From Paracoccaceae bacterium (GTDB lineage Bacteria; Pseudomonadota; Alphaproteobacteria; Rhodobacterales; Rhodobacteraceae), in assembly GCA_020441345.1 (NCBI GenBank), contig JAGRMK010000355.1, positions 1 through 6,710 of the forward strand: a stretch of DNA of 6,710 nucleotides, read 5' to 3'. Positions within the stretch are counted from its first letter, which is position 1, and each line of letters opens with the position of its first letter. The notes under the pieces were generated by a model. The model was not told the DNA's origin, ran no database searches, and saw only the letters and a list, made by a program, of their open reading frames with translations. Below, piece after piece: positions 1 through 5,147 of this stretch. The position numbers and the translations under genes were made by a program.

Positions 1-506
1 TGGCGATCTATCCCTTTGCCAAGCGCTTCACCTGGTGGCCACAGGTGTTTCTGGGGCTGGCGTTCAATTGGGGTGCGTTGTTGGCCTGGACGGCGCAAAC
101 CGGCAGTCTTGGGTGGCCCGCCGCAATCCTCTATGTGGCGGGGATCAGCTGGACGTTGTTCTACGACACCATCTATGCCCACCAGGACCGCGAGGACGAT
201 GAGCTGATCGGCGTCAAGTCAACGGCCCGGCTGTTCGGCGACAATTCGGAAAACTGGTTGCGCGGGTTTCTGGTGGCTTCGGTGGTGTTGATGTCGCTGG
301 CGATCATCTACGCGCTGGCGCCCCTGGCGAACCCGCTGACCCTTTCGCTGGGGCTGGCCGGGGCCTGGGCTTTTGGTGCGCATCTGAATTGGCAATTGGG
401 GCGGCTGAACATCAACGATGGCGCTGTCTGCCTGCGCCTGTTCCGGTCCAATCGTGACGCCGGTCTGATCGTTGTGCTGATTTTCGCCGCCGCTCTTCTG
501 GTGTGA
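1..506 (+). CDS. ubiA: 4-hydroxybenzoate polyprenyltransferase, C-terminal part (5' end outside window)
   Basis: Integral membrane prenyltransferase that attaches the polyprenyl tail to 4-hydroxybenzoate in ubiquinone biosynthesis. The reading frame is open from the window edge, with the first whole codon at base 3, and leaves 167 residues before the TGA at 504-506. The visible N-terminal end reads IYPFAKRFTWWPQ, the segment that precedes a transmembrane helix in this family. The second Asp-rich motif is intact: DTIYAHQDREDDELIG followed by VKSTARLFG, with the aspartates at about 165-167, 186-188 and 195-200. In the family these residues bind Mg2+ and the prenyl diphosphate. The rest is mostly hydrophobic helices and ends in a membrane segment (VVLIFAAALLV). 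The first Asp-rich motif must lie upstream. The family assignment is secure. Decaprenyl as the tail is inferred from the likely alphaproteobacterial host. The next gene starts 61 bases downstream on the same strand. Confidence 0.95.
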   Translation, partial: AIYPFAKRFTWWPQVFLGLAFNWGALLAWTAQTGSLGWPAAILYVAGISWTLFYDTIYAHQDREDDELIGVKSTARLFGDNSENWLRGFLVASVVLMSLAIIYALAPLANPLTLSLGLAGAWAFGAHLNWQLGRLNINDGAVCLRLFRSNRDAGLIVVLIFAAALLV

Positions 507-567
507 TTGCATCGCCCGGCGCATGGGGCTAGGTCAGGGGCGTATCGGCAATGGCCCTGGATCACGC

Positions 568-2538
568 ATGACCCATAAACCCCTGCTTGTCTCGGTCGCC
601 GCTTTCGTTCTGGCCGTGATCTTGGCGCTTGCTTCGGCGCTGATCCTGGTCGGGGTCATCGAGCGGCGCACGGTGTCGTCGCTGGCCGCCGCTTTCGACG
701 AAGCCGGAATCGACTGGATCGAGGTTGGCGCGAATGGTCTCCAGGCCGAACTGAGCGGCACCGCGCCCAACGAATCCGCCCGCATTCAGGCCTTGCGGAT
801 CGCGGGCAGTGTCATCGACTCGTCGCGCGTTTCCGAAACGCTGGTGGTCCCGATGCGGACCGCGAGCGTCGCACCGGTGTTCCGTATCGAGATGATGCGC
901 GACCGGCAGAACGTATCGGTGATCGGATTGGTGCCCGATGCCGGATTCGAAGATCCGTTCGTGGACCGGCTGAGCCGCGCGGTTCCCGGCGCCGAGATTG
1001 CCGACATGCTGCAATCGGCCGATCACGCGGTCCCCGTGGGTTGGGTCACCGCGGTCGATTTCGCCGTGCAGGGACTGGCGTTGTTCGACGTTGGCCGGAT
1101 CTCGGTAACTGCGGGGCGGATCGAGGTCGAGGCGCTGGTCGACAGCCCCGAGACGCGCACCCGGCTTGAGCGCCAGTTGCGTGACATCGCGCCACGCGGT
1201 CAGGTTCTGGTGCTCGATCTGCCCGCGCCAAGACCCGTCGCGACTCCGTTCCTGTTGCGCCTCGACCATGAGCAGGGCGCTCTGCGACTGGGCGCGTGCT
1301 CGGCCGATACCGAGGCCGCGCAGGCGCGCATTCTGGCGGCGCTGCGCTCGGCGGGGCTGCAAGGGCGACCGGTGTGCCCTCTGGCGCTGGGCGCCCCCTC
1401 GCCGCGCTGGGGCGAGGCCGCCGAAATGGCAATCGCCACGCTGGTCTCGCTGGATGCCGGCAGTCTGACCCTTTCGGATGGCTCCGTAAGCCTGACCGTG
1501 CCGCATACCGTCGCGGCTGCTGCGTTCGACCGGGCGGTCGGGCGGCTGGAAACCCGTCTGCCCGAGGCGTTTTCGTTGACCGCCCGGCGTCTGGAGGCAC
1601 CGCAGGAGGCGCAGGCCAGCGATGACGCGCGCCCCGAGGTGTCGATGGTGTTGACCGATGCCGGGCAGTTGACGATTTCGGGGCGCCTGCCCGATACCAG
1701 GATCCGCGAGGCGGTGCAGGTCTTTGCCCAGGCCCGTTTCGGCGCGCAGGCGGTCGAACTGGCCGCCCGTATCGACGGCAGCCTGCCCCAGGGGTGGTCG
1801 GTCCGGGTTCTCGGCGCGCTCGAGGCTCTGGCCGAGCTGCATCACGGATCGGCGGTTGTGCGGGCGGACCAGATCGAGATTTCCGGCGTTTCGGGCAACC
1901 CGGACGCGGCGGCCCAGGTCACGCAGGCCATCGTGCAGTCGCTGGGGGCCGATACCGAATTCGCGCTGAATGTCACCTATGACGAGGCGCTGGACCCGGT
2001 GTCGCAACTGCCGACACCGGACAATTGCGAGGCGCGCATTCGCGGGATTCTGGCCGAAACAAAGATCACCTTCGATCCGGGCTCTATAGAGATCAACGCT
2101 GAATCCGGCGCGGTCATCGACCGGATCGCCGATGTGCTGCGCGAATGCGGTGAACTGCCGTTCGAGGTCGCGGGCCATACCGACAGCCAGGGGCGCGAGG
2201 AAACCAACCTCGGCCTTAGCCAGGCCCGCGCCGAGGCGGTAATCAACGCGCTGATGACGCGCCGGGTTCTGGTCGCGTCGCTGGTCGCGCAGGGCTATGG
2301 CGCGGCGCATCCGATCGCCGACAATGGCACCGAAGTGGGACGCGAGGCCAACCGCCGTATCGAATTCACGCTGATCCGGCCGGAACCCGAACCGGTGCCG
2401 CTGGATCCCGCGCTCGAGGCCGAACTGGTGTTCGAGATCCAGACCCCAGACGGCAACACGACGCGCCCGCGCGAACGGCCTGCCGCGCTCGTCGGGGCCG
2501 CCACCGCCGAACCCGATGACGCCCCGCAAGACAACTGA
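568..2538 (+). CDS. Membrane-anchored OmpA-family protein with BON-like periplasmic repeats
   Basis: Predicted cell-envelope protein of 656 residues. Residues 5-31 form one long hydrophobic segment, probably an uncleaved inner-membrane anchor. An ALA-S site near residue 22 makes signal-peptide cleavage possible, but the hydrophobic run continues past it. Residues about 35-95 look like half a BON-like unit. Residues about 102-479 hold three related units of about 125 residues, each with a conserved Pro-x-x-Trp (Trp159, 281, 410). Residues about 485-605 are an OmpA C-terminal domain with GHTDSQG (Asp539), LSQARAEAV and GREANRR (Arg596/597), the residues that bind diaminopimelate in peptidoglycan. 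Cys487 and Cys527 may form the disulfide common in this domain, and Cys244/Cys270 may form another in repeat 2. A Pro/Glu-rich tail follows. The ATG at 568 is preferred over the one at 523 because it places the anchor at the N-terminus. Neither start has a good ribosome binding site. The exact role is unknown; tethering the inner membrane to the cell wall is an inference. Confidence 0.88.
   Translation: MTHKPLLVSVAAFVLAVILALASALILVGVIERRTVSSLAAAFDEAGIDWIEVGANGLQAELSGTAPNESARIQALRIAGSVIDSSRVSETLVVPMRTASVAPVFRIEMMRDRQNVSVIGLVPDAGFEDPFVDRLSRAVPGAEIADMLQSADHAVPVGWVTAVDFAVQGLALFDVGRISVTAGRIEVEALVDSPETRTRLERQLRDIAPRGQVLVLDLPAPRPVATPFLLRLDHEQGALRLGACSADTEAAQARILAALRSAGLQGRPVCPLALGAPSPRWGEAAEMAIATLVSLDAGSLTLSDGSVSLTVPHTVAAAAFDRAVGRLETRLPEAFSLTARRLEAPQEAQASDDARPEVSMVLTDAGQLTISGRLPDTRIREAVQVFAQARFGAQAVELAARIDGSLPQGWSVRVLGALEALAELHHGSAVVRADQIEISGVSGNPDAAAQVTQAIVQSLGADTEFALNVTYDEALDPVSQLPTPDNCEARIRGILAETKITFDPGSIEINAESGAVIDRIADVLRECGELPFEVAGHTDSQGREETNLGLSQARAEAVINALMTRRVLVASLVAQGYGAAHPIADNGTEVGREANRRIEFTLIRPEPEPVPLDPALEAELVFEIQTPDGNTTRPRERPAALVGAATAEPDDAPQDN
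871..2004 (+). repeat. Three tandem ~125-residue protein repeats inside the OmpA-family gene
   Basis: The periplasmic region repeats at protein level, at about 871-1242, 1243-1602 and 1633-2004. Each unit starts with a beta-like stretch (VFRIEMMRDRQNVSVIGLVP; FLLRLDHEQGALRLGACS; VSMVLTDAGQLTISGRLP). A helix follows, then Pro-x-x-Trp, an Ala/Leu-rich helix, a second strand pair (GRISVTAGRIEVEALV; GSLTLSDGSVSLTVP; GSAVVRADQIEISGVSG) and a closing helix. Each unit therefore resembles two BON-type modules. The Trp residues are 122 and 129 residues apart. Divergence is high, so the repeat was seen by pattern and not by alignment score. Confidence 0.55.
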
Positions 2539-2552
2539 GCCAAGCCCAGACC

Positions 2553-2558
2553 GGAGAG
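2553..2558 (+). promoter_or_regulatory. Ribosome binding site for the coiled-coil membrane protein
   Basis: GGAGAG lies 4 bases before the ATG at 2563, inside the 24-base gap after the OmpA-family stop codon. It supports that start and co-transcription with the gene upstream. Confidence 0.7.
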
Positions 2559-2562
2559 CCCC

Positions 2563-2886
2563 ATGAACCGCACCGAATTCGTCGTCGTGACCGTTATCGT
2601 GCTGACCGCGGCCTTTGCGTTGGGCTGGTTCGTCAACTGGCTGGTTCACCGTTTCACCCGCGTGACCCAGGCCGATCTGGGAGAGCTGGAACGCATGGCG
2701 CAGGCCCTGCATGACGCCGAGGAAACCCGCGACCAGGCGATCACCTATATCCATCAGCGCGAAGATGAGGTGAATCGCGAGATCTCGCAATTGCAGGCCG
2801 AACTGGCGGCCGCGATGGATGGTCTGCGCGAAGCGCGCCATCACAACGAGCATTTGCAGGCCCGATACGAGGGGCGCGACCGCTGA
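2563..2886 (+). CDS. Small one-helix membrane protein with a long coiled coil, function unknown
   Basis: Predicted protein of 107 residues; I do not recognise a named family. Residues 6-29 are a clear transmembrane helix (VVVTVIVLTAAFALGWFVNW). A basic HRFTR stretch follows, which favours a cytoplasmic C-terminus, though weakly. Residues about 37-105 are almost wholly charged and helical with heptad-like hydrophobic spacing (LGELERMAQALHDAEETRD; REISQLQAELAAAMDGLREA), so a coiled coil and self-association are likely. The start is supported by GGAGAG 4 bases upstream. The gene lies 24 bases after the OmpA-family gene and is probably in the same operon, which suggests a shared envelope role. 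The topology recalls ZapG/YhcB-type one-helix coiled-coil proteins, but I see no sequence similarity that would justify that name. The codon bias is like its neighbours', and the order TM then coiled coil is coherent, so it is likely a real gene. Confidence 0.8.
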   Translation: MNRTEFVVVTVIVLTAAFALGWFVNWLVHRFTRVTQADLGELERMAQALHDAEETRDQAITYIHQREDEVNREISQLQAELAAAMDGLREARHHNEHLQARYEGRDR

Positions 2887-2930
2887 CCGAAGCCCCATGT
2901 CGGCGGATGCCCCGTTGCAGGCAAACACAA

Positions 2931-2953
2931 CGCCGAGAGGGGGCCTTGCGGCG
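2931..2953 (+). other. Imperfect stem-loop in the intergenic gap
   Basis: CGCCG (2931-2935) pairs with CGGCG (2949-2953). After one A-G mismatch, GAGG (2937-2940) pairs with CCTT (2944-2947) through one G-U and three standard pairs, leaving a GGG loop. No T-run follows, so it is not a typical intrinsic terminator. It sits in the 120-base gap between the coiled-coil gene and the exported-protein gene. It could be a 3' stabilising structure or a 5' leader element. Chance formation in GC-rich DNA is also possible. Confidence 0.35.
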
Positions 2954-2993
2954 GAGCGGGCGCGCGGGCAGACTAACGAGCAGTCACATCACA

Positions 2994-2999
2994 ACGAGG
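2994..2999 (+). promoter_or_regulatory. Ribosome binding site for the exported hypothetical protein
   Basis: ACGAGG ends 7 bases before the ATG at 3007, a usual spacing. It supports that start, which also puts a signal peptide at the N-terminus. Confidence 0.6.
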
Positions 3000-3006
3000 C
3001 ATCTGA

Positions 3007-3645
3007 ATGTCCTTTCGGCCGCAAGCGCGACGCCTGGTCGCGCCAATCTGCTTTGCCCTGGCTTTGGGCGGGCCGCTGGCCGGTGAGCACGGGGCACGGG
3101 CCGACACGCTAAGCGAGGCGGCGCATGCCATTGAAACCCTGATCGCACAGGGCCAGAGCGAAGACGCTGTCGCCGCCGCGCGCCAGTTCCTGCGCCGCGT
3201 TACCGATCAGACCGGGTTTGGCGTCACCAATGCGCGCCTGATCGAAAGCCCGGCCACCGGATACGGCATCTATGTGCCGCGTGAGTCCAATACCTATTTG
3301 CCGGGCGATCCGGTTTACGCCTATGTCGAGGTTTACGGATTCTCGCTGTCGTCGCAACGCAACGGCGCCAACCGGTTGATGTTCGACGTGGCCTTTACGC
3401 TGGATACCCCGGACGGGCAGCAGATGACCGACGCGATGATCCCGATGGGCGAGATCTTGCTGGAATCGTTCAGCGAGCCGGTGGATGGGTATTTCCACCT
3501 GACCTATCGCGTGACCGGCGCCGAGGGGGCGTTCAACCTGCGCACCCGTGTGACCGACCGCGAAAGCGGCCAGTCGGCCGAGTTCGTGCTACCCGTGGTA
3601 TTCGCCGCATCCACGCCACAGGCAGCACCGGCCATCGGGAAATAG
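3007..3645 (+). CDS. Exported (periplasmic) protein of unknown function
   Basis: Protein of 212 residues; I recognise no named family. The N-terminus is a signal peptide: basic residues (FRPQARR), a hydrophobic core (APICFALALGGPLA) and a likely signal peptidase I site after ARA at residues 30-32. The Cys at 15 lies inside the core and is not a lipobox. Mature residues about 33-65 form amphipathic helices (EAAHAIETLIAQGQSEDAVAAARQFL) resembling one TPR-like hairpin. Residues about 72-200 alternate beta-like strands with turns (TGYGIYVPRESNTYLPGDPVYAYVEVYGF; LMFDVAFTLDTPDGQQM; GYFHLTYRVTGAEGAFNLRTRVTD; SAEFVLPVVF), consistent with a beta-sandwich fold. No catalytic motif is visible. A 120-base gap separates it from the coiled-coil gene, so it may have its own promoter, but I see no clear -35/-10 pair. 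It is the last gene of the plus-strand block and faces moaE. Confidence 0.85.
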   Translation: MSFRPQARRLVAPICFALALGGPLAGEHGARADTLSEAAHAIETLIAQGQSEDAVAAARQFLRRVTDQTGFGVTNARLIESPATGYGIYVPRESNTYLPGDPVYAYVEVYGFSLSSQRNGANRLMFDVAFTLDTPDGQQMTDAMIPMGEILLESFSEPVDGYFHLTYRVTGAEGAFNLRTRVTDRESGQSAEFVLPVVFAASTPQAAPAIGK

Positions 3646-3673
3646 ACCCGACCGCCCGGGGCTTTGGCGCCGA

Positions 3674-4114
3674 CTACCAGCGTCGCAGCGCGTCTTCATC
3701 TTCGTCGCGGGCGGCGACCCAGGCGGTGCCCTCTTCTGTTCGTTCCTTTTTCCAGAACGGTGCACGGGATTTCAGGTAATCCATCAGGAATTCCGCCGCC
3801 GCGAAGGCATCGGCCCGATGCCGCGAGGCGGTCGCGACCATCATGATCATCTCGCCGGGCGCCAGCGGCCCATGGCGATGCACGATCAACGCATCCGACA
3901 ATGCCCAGCGGCTGCGCGCCTCGGCCTCGATCTTGGCCAGAGCGCGTTCGGTCATGCCGGGATAATGCTCGATTTCCATCCCGTGCAACGTGCCGTCGTT
4001 GTCGCGCACCAGGCCGCAAAACGTCACCACGGCACCCGCGCCCTGCGCAGCGGCCGCGAAAGCCTCGCATTCCGCACCATAGGCAAAGGGTGCGGCCTGA
4101 ACCCGGACGGTCAT
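3674..4114 (-). CDS. moaE: Molybdopterin synthase catalytic (large) subunit
   Basis: Large subunit of molybdopterin synthase. With thiocarboxylated MoaD it inserts two sulfurs into cyclic pyranopterin monophosphate to make molybdopterin, in the cytoplasm. The 146-residue length matches the family (E. coli about 150). Conserved elements appear in order: GAVVTFCGLVRD (residues 27-38), EHYPGMTE (49-56), HRHGPLAPGE (79-88), ASRHRADAF (96-104) and MDYLKSRAPFWKKE (111-124). The catalytic and substrate-binding residues of E. coli MoaE align with a constant 4-residue offset near the active site: His99, Arg100, Met111, Lys115 and Lys122. Nothing needed for activity is missing. The ATG at 4114 is 4 bases after the moaD stop and has a GGGGG site 8 bases upstream. 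It is the last gene of the minus-strand block; moaA, moaC and the insertion genes are not in the window. Confidence 0.97.
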   Translation of the reverse strand: MTVRVQAAPFAYGAECEAFAAAAQGAGAVVTFCGLVRDNDGTLHGMEIEHYPGMTERALAKIEAEARSRWALSDALIVHRHGPLAPGEMIMMVATASRHRADAFAAAEFLMDYLKSRAPFWKKERTEEGTAWVAARDEDEDALRRW

Positions 4115-4136
4115 CGGTTCAGCCCCCGGTCATCGG
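4108..4136 (-). repeat. Short direct repeat across the moaD/moaE junction
   Basis: On the minus strand CCGATGACCG occurs twice, at 4136-4127 and 4117-4108, 19 bases apart. The first copy encodes Pro-Met-Thr near the MoaD C-terminus and the second contains the moaE start codon. The repeat is exact over 10 bases. It may be coincidence, or the trace of a small duplication at the gene junction. Confidence 0.6.
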
Positions 4137-4370
4137 CGGGAAAAACGCAATCTCGCGCACCCCGTCCAGCGCGGCGTCGAAATCGGACAGATCCTGATCC
4201 AGCGCGACCCGCACCGCCTTGAGGTCGGCAAAAGCCAGCGCATACCGCTCTTCGCGGGCGCTGAGTTCCGCGATCAGATCGGCCACGGTCACGGCGTCGG
4301 TTTCCACCGTTTCCCGTGGTAGCCCGATACGTTCGCGCAGCCAGGCGAAATAAAGCACGGTCAGTTTCAT
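4119..4370 (-). CDS. moaD: Molybdopterin synthase sulfur-carrier (small) subunit
   Basis: Ubiquitin-like sulfur carrier of molybdopterin synthase. Its C-terminal glycine is adenylated by MoeB and converted to a thiocarboxylate, which supplies sulfur to the MoaE active site. The 83-residue length is typical (E. coli 81). The beta-grasp pattern is visible: MKLTVLYFAWLRERIG at the start, VTVADLIAELSARE in the helix region, KAVRVALDQDLSDFDAALDGVREIAFFPP, and the required C-terminal TGG (Gly82-Gly83). The ATG shares ATGA with the pgsA stop, and GAGG 7 bases upstream supports the start. The moaE start follows 4 bases after the stop, so both subunits are probably made in a coupled way from one transcript, as suits a heterotetramer. 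No MoeB-type activating enzyme is encoded in the window. Confidence 0.96.
   Translation of the reverse strand: MKLTVLYFAWLRERIGLPRETVETDAVTVADLIAELSAREERYALAFADLKAVRVALDQDLSDFDAALDGVREIAFFPPMTGG
4123..4127 (-). promoter_or_regulatory. Shine-Dalgarno-like GGGGG for moaE within the moaD Gly-Gly codons
   Basis: The last two moaD codons (GGG GGC) encode the essential C-terminal Gly-Gly. They also place GGGGG 8 bases before the moaE ATG, the only purine-rich site at the right distance. This suggests translational coupling, but the match to AGGAGG is modest. Confidence 0.45.
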
Positions 4371-5035
4371 TCCGCGGCCTCACCAAGATAGGGGAGGGCC
4401 TTTCTTAAATAGTCCCAGCCCGTGATTGCCGTCAACGCTGCCGCCAGCCAGATCAGCGCCAGCCCGATCAGCCAGACGGTTTCGCCGCCCAGATTGGCAA
4501 CCGACAACACGTTGATCTCGTGGTCCAGCCCGGTGTTGCTCATTTCGGCGATCAGCACGCGGTTGCGCGCCAGCGCCTGCTCACGCACATATTCCAGCCC
4601 CAGAGCCGCGAAGAGCACCGAAATCGCCACCATTTGCGCGGTGGTTTTCCACTTGGCCAGCTTGGTCACCGCCAGCAGCCTCGAGGTATTGCCCAGATAT
4701 TCCCTCAGCCCGGAAACAAACACTTCACGAAACAGGATCACGGTTGCCGGCAGGATCAGCCAGGGGTCCATGCCCGAATAGCCGGTGATCACCAGCAGCG
4801 CGATCACCACCATCGCCTTGTCCGCGATCGGGTCCAGCATCGCCCCGATCCGGCTTTCCTGCCGCCACAGCCGCGCCAGATAGCCGTCGAAATAGTCGGT
4901 AATTGCGGCGCCCAGGAACAGCGCAAGCGCCAGCCAGTCGGCCCAGGGGCGCGCGAAATAGAGGAACATCACCGCGACGCCGGGAGCCGCGATGAGTCGG
5001 AGAAAGGTTAACGTGTTTGGTATCGTCCACCGCAT
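4367..5035 (-). CDS. pgsA: CDP-diacylglycerol-glycerol-3-phosphate 3-phosphatidyltransferase
   Basis: Inner-membrane enzyme that transfers a phosphatidyl group from CDP-diacylglycerol to glycerol-3-phosphate, the committed step of phosphatidylglycerol synthesis. The protein has 222 residues. The CDP-alcohol phosphatidyltransferase signature is complete: Asp47-x2-Asp50-Gly51-x2-Ala54-Arg55-x8-Gly64-x3-Asp68-x3-Asp72. IPNTLTFLRL at the N-terminus and the KWKTTAQMVA segment (128-137) are typical of PgsA and not of phosphatidylserine or phosphatidylcholine synthases. Several hydrophobic helices span the protein. It is longer than E. coli PgsA (182) mainly because of about 35 extra residues between the last two helices (about 147-182). 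The start is well fixed: an in-frame TAG at 5047-5045 lies only three codons upstream. I see no strong ribosome binding site. It follows uvrC on the same strand after 112 bases and overlaps moaD by 4 bases. Confidence 0.95.
   Translation of the reverse strand: MRWTIPNTLTFLRLIAAPGVAVMFLYFARPWADWLALALFLGAAITDYFDGYLARLWRQESRIGAMLDPIADKAMVVIALLVITGYSGMDPWLILPATVILFREVFVSGLREYLGNTSRLLAVTKLAKWKTTAQMVAISVLFAALGLEYVREQALARNRVLIAEMSNTGLDHEINVLSVANLGGETVWLIGLALIWLAAALTAITGWDYLRKALPYLGEAAE
4378..4381 (-). promoter_or_regulatory. Ribosome binding site for moaD inside the pgsA 3' end
   Basis: GAGG on the minus strand lies 7 bases before the moaD ATG, within the last pgsA codons. Together with the ATGA stop/start overlap it supports reinitiation or coupled translation of moaD. 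Confidence 0.55.
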
Positions 5036-5131
5036 GATGTGTGTCTATTCCCAAATGAGTATCGGTGGAAGAGGGCAAAACCCGTCGCAGGTCCAACGCG
5101 GCGGCGTCGGATTTCCGTCGGCTCTTGCCCC

Positions 5132-5147
5132 ATTTTTCGAATTTTTC
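5132..5147. repeat. AT-rich tandem ATTTTTC repeat next to the uvrC stop codon
   Basis: ATTTTTC occurs at 5132-5138 and 5141-5147 (plus strand), separated by GA, directly beside the uvrC stop (5148-5150). It is the most AT-rich patch in an otherwise GC-rich window. The transcribed (minus) strand reads as A-rich, so it is not an intrinsic terminator for uvrC. It lies in the 112-base gap before pgsA (5036-5147), where I see no convincing promoter; a GATACT at about 5066-5061 on the minus strand lacks a good -35 partner. Confidence 0.5.

Noticed and set aside
535..559. Inverted repeat CAGGG...CCCTG just before the OmpA-family start
   Set aside because: It has only five pairs, a large loop and no T-run. 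It is not convincing as a terminator for ubiA or as a control hairpin.
523..567. An upstream ATG at 523 that would add 15 residues to the OmpA-family protein
   Set aside because: The extra residues (MGLGQGRIGNGPGSR) would push the membrane anchor inward, and there is no ribosome binding site before 523. The evidence is modest, since 568 also lacks a strong site.
2082..2091. Perfect 10-base palindrome CTCTATAGAG inside the OmpA domain coding region
   Set aside because: It encodes Ser-Ile-Glu in the expected strand of the OmpA domain. A single short palindrome within a coding sequence is plausible by chance.
562..2928. A 788-codon open frame on the minus strand covering the OmpA-family and coiled-coil genes
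   Set aside because: It is antisense to two well-supported genes. Its product is Arg/Gln/His-rich with no domain or membrane logic, as expected when a GC-rich gene with strong third-position bias is read on the other strand. It also runs through the intergenic junctions without any gene structure.
2819..3112. A 97-codon plus-strand open frame bridging the coiled-coil gene and the exported-protein gene
   Set aside because: It overlaps both real genes out of frame, has no ribosome binding site and encodes no coherent signal or domain.
3818..4222. Plus-strand open frames opposite moaE and moaD
   Set aside because: Both moaE and moaD are certain from conserved residues; the opposite frames are low-complexity Arg/Pro-rich shadows.
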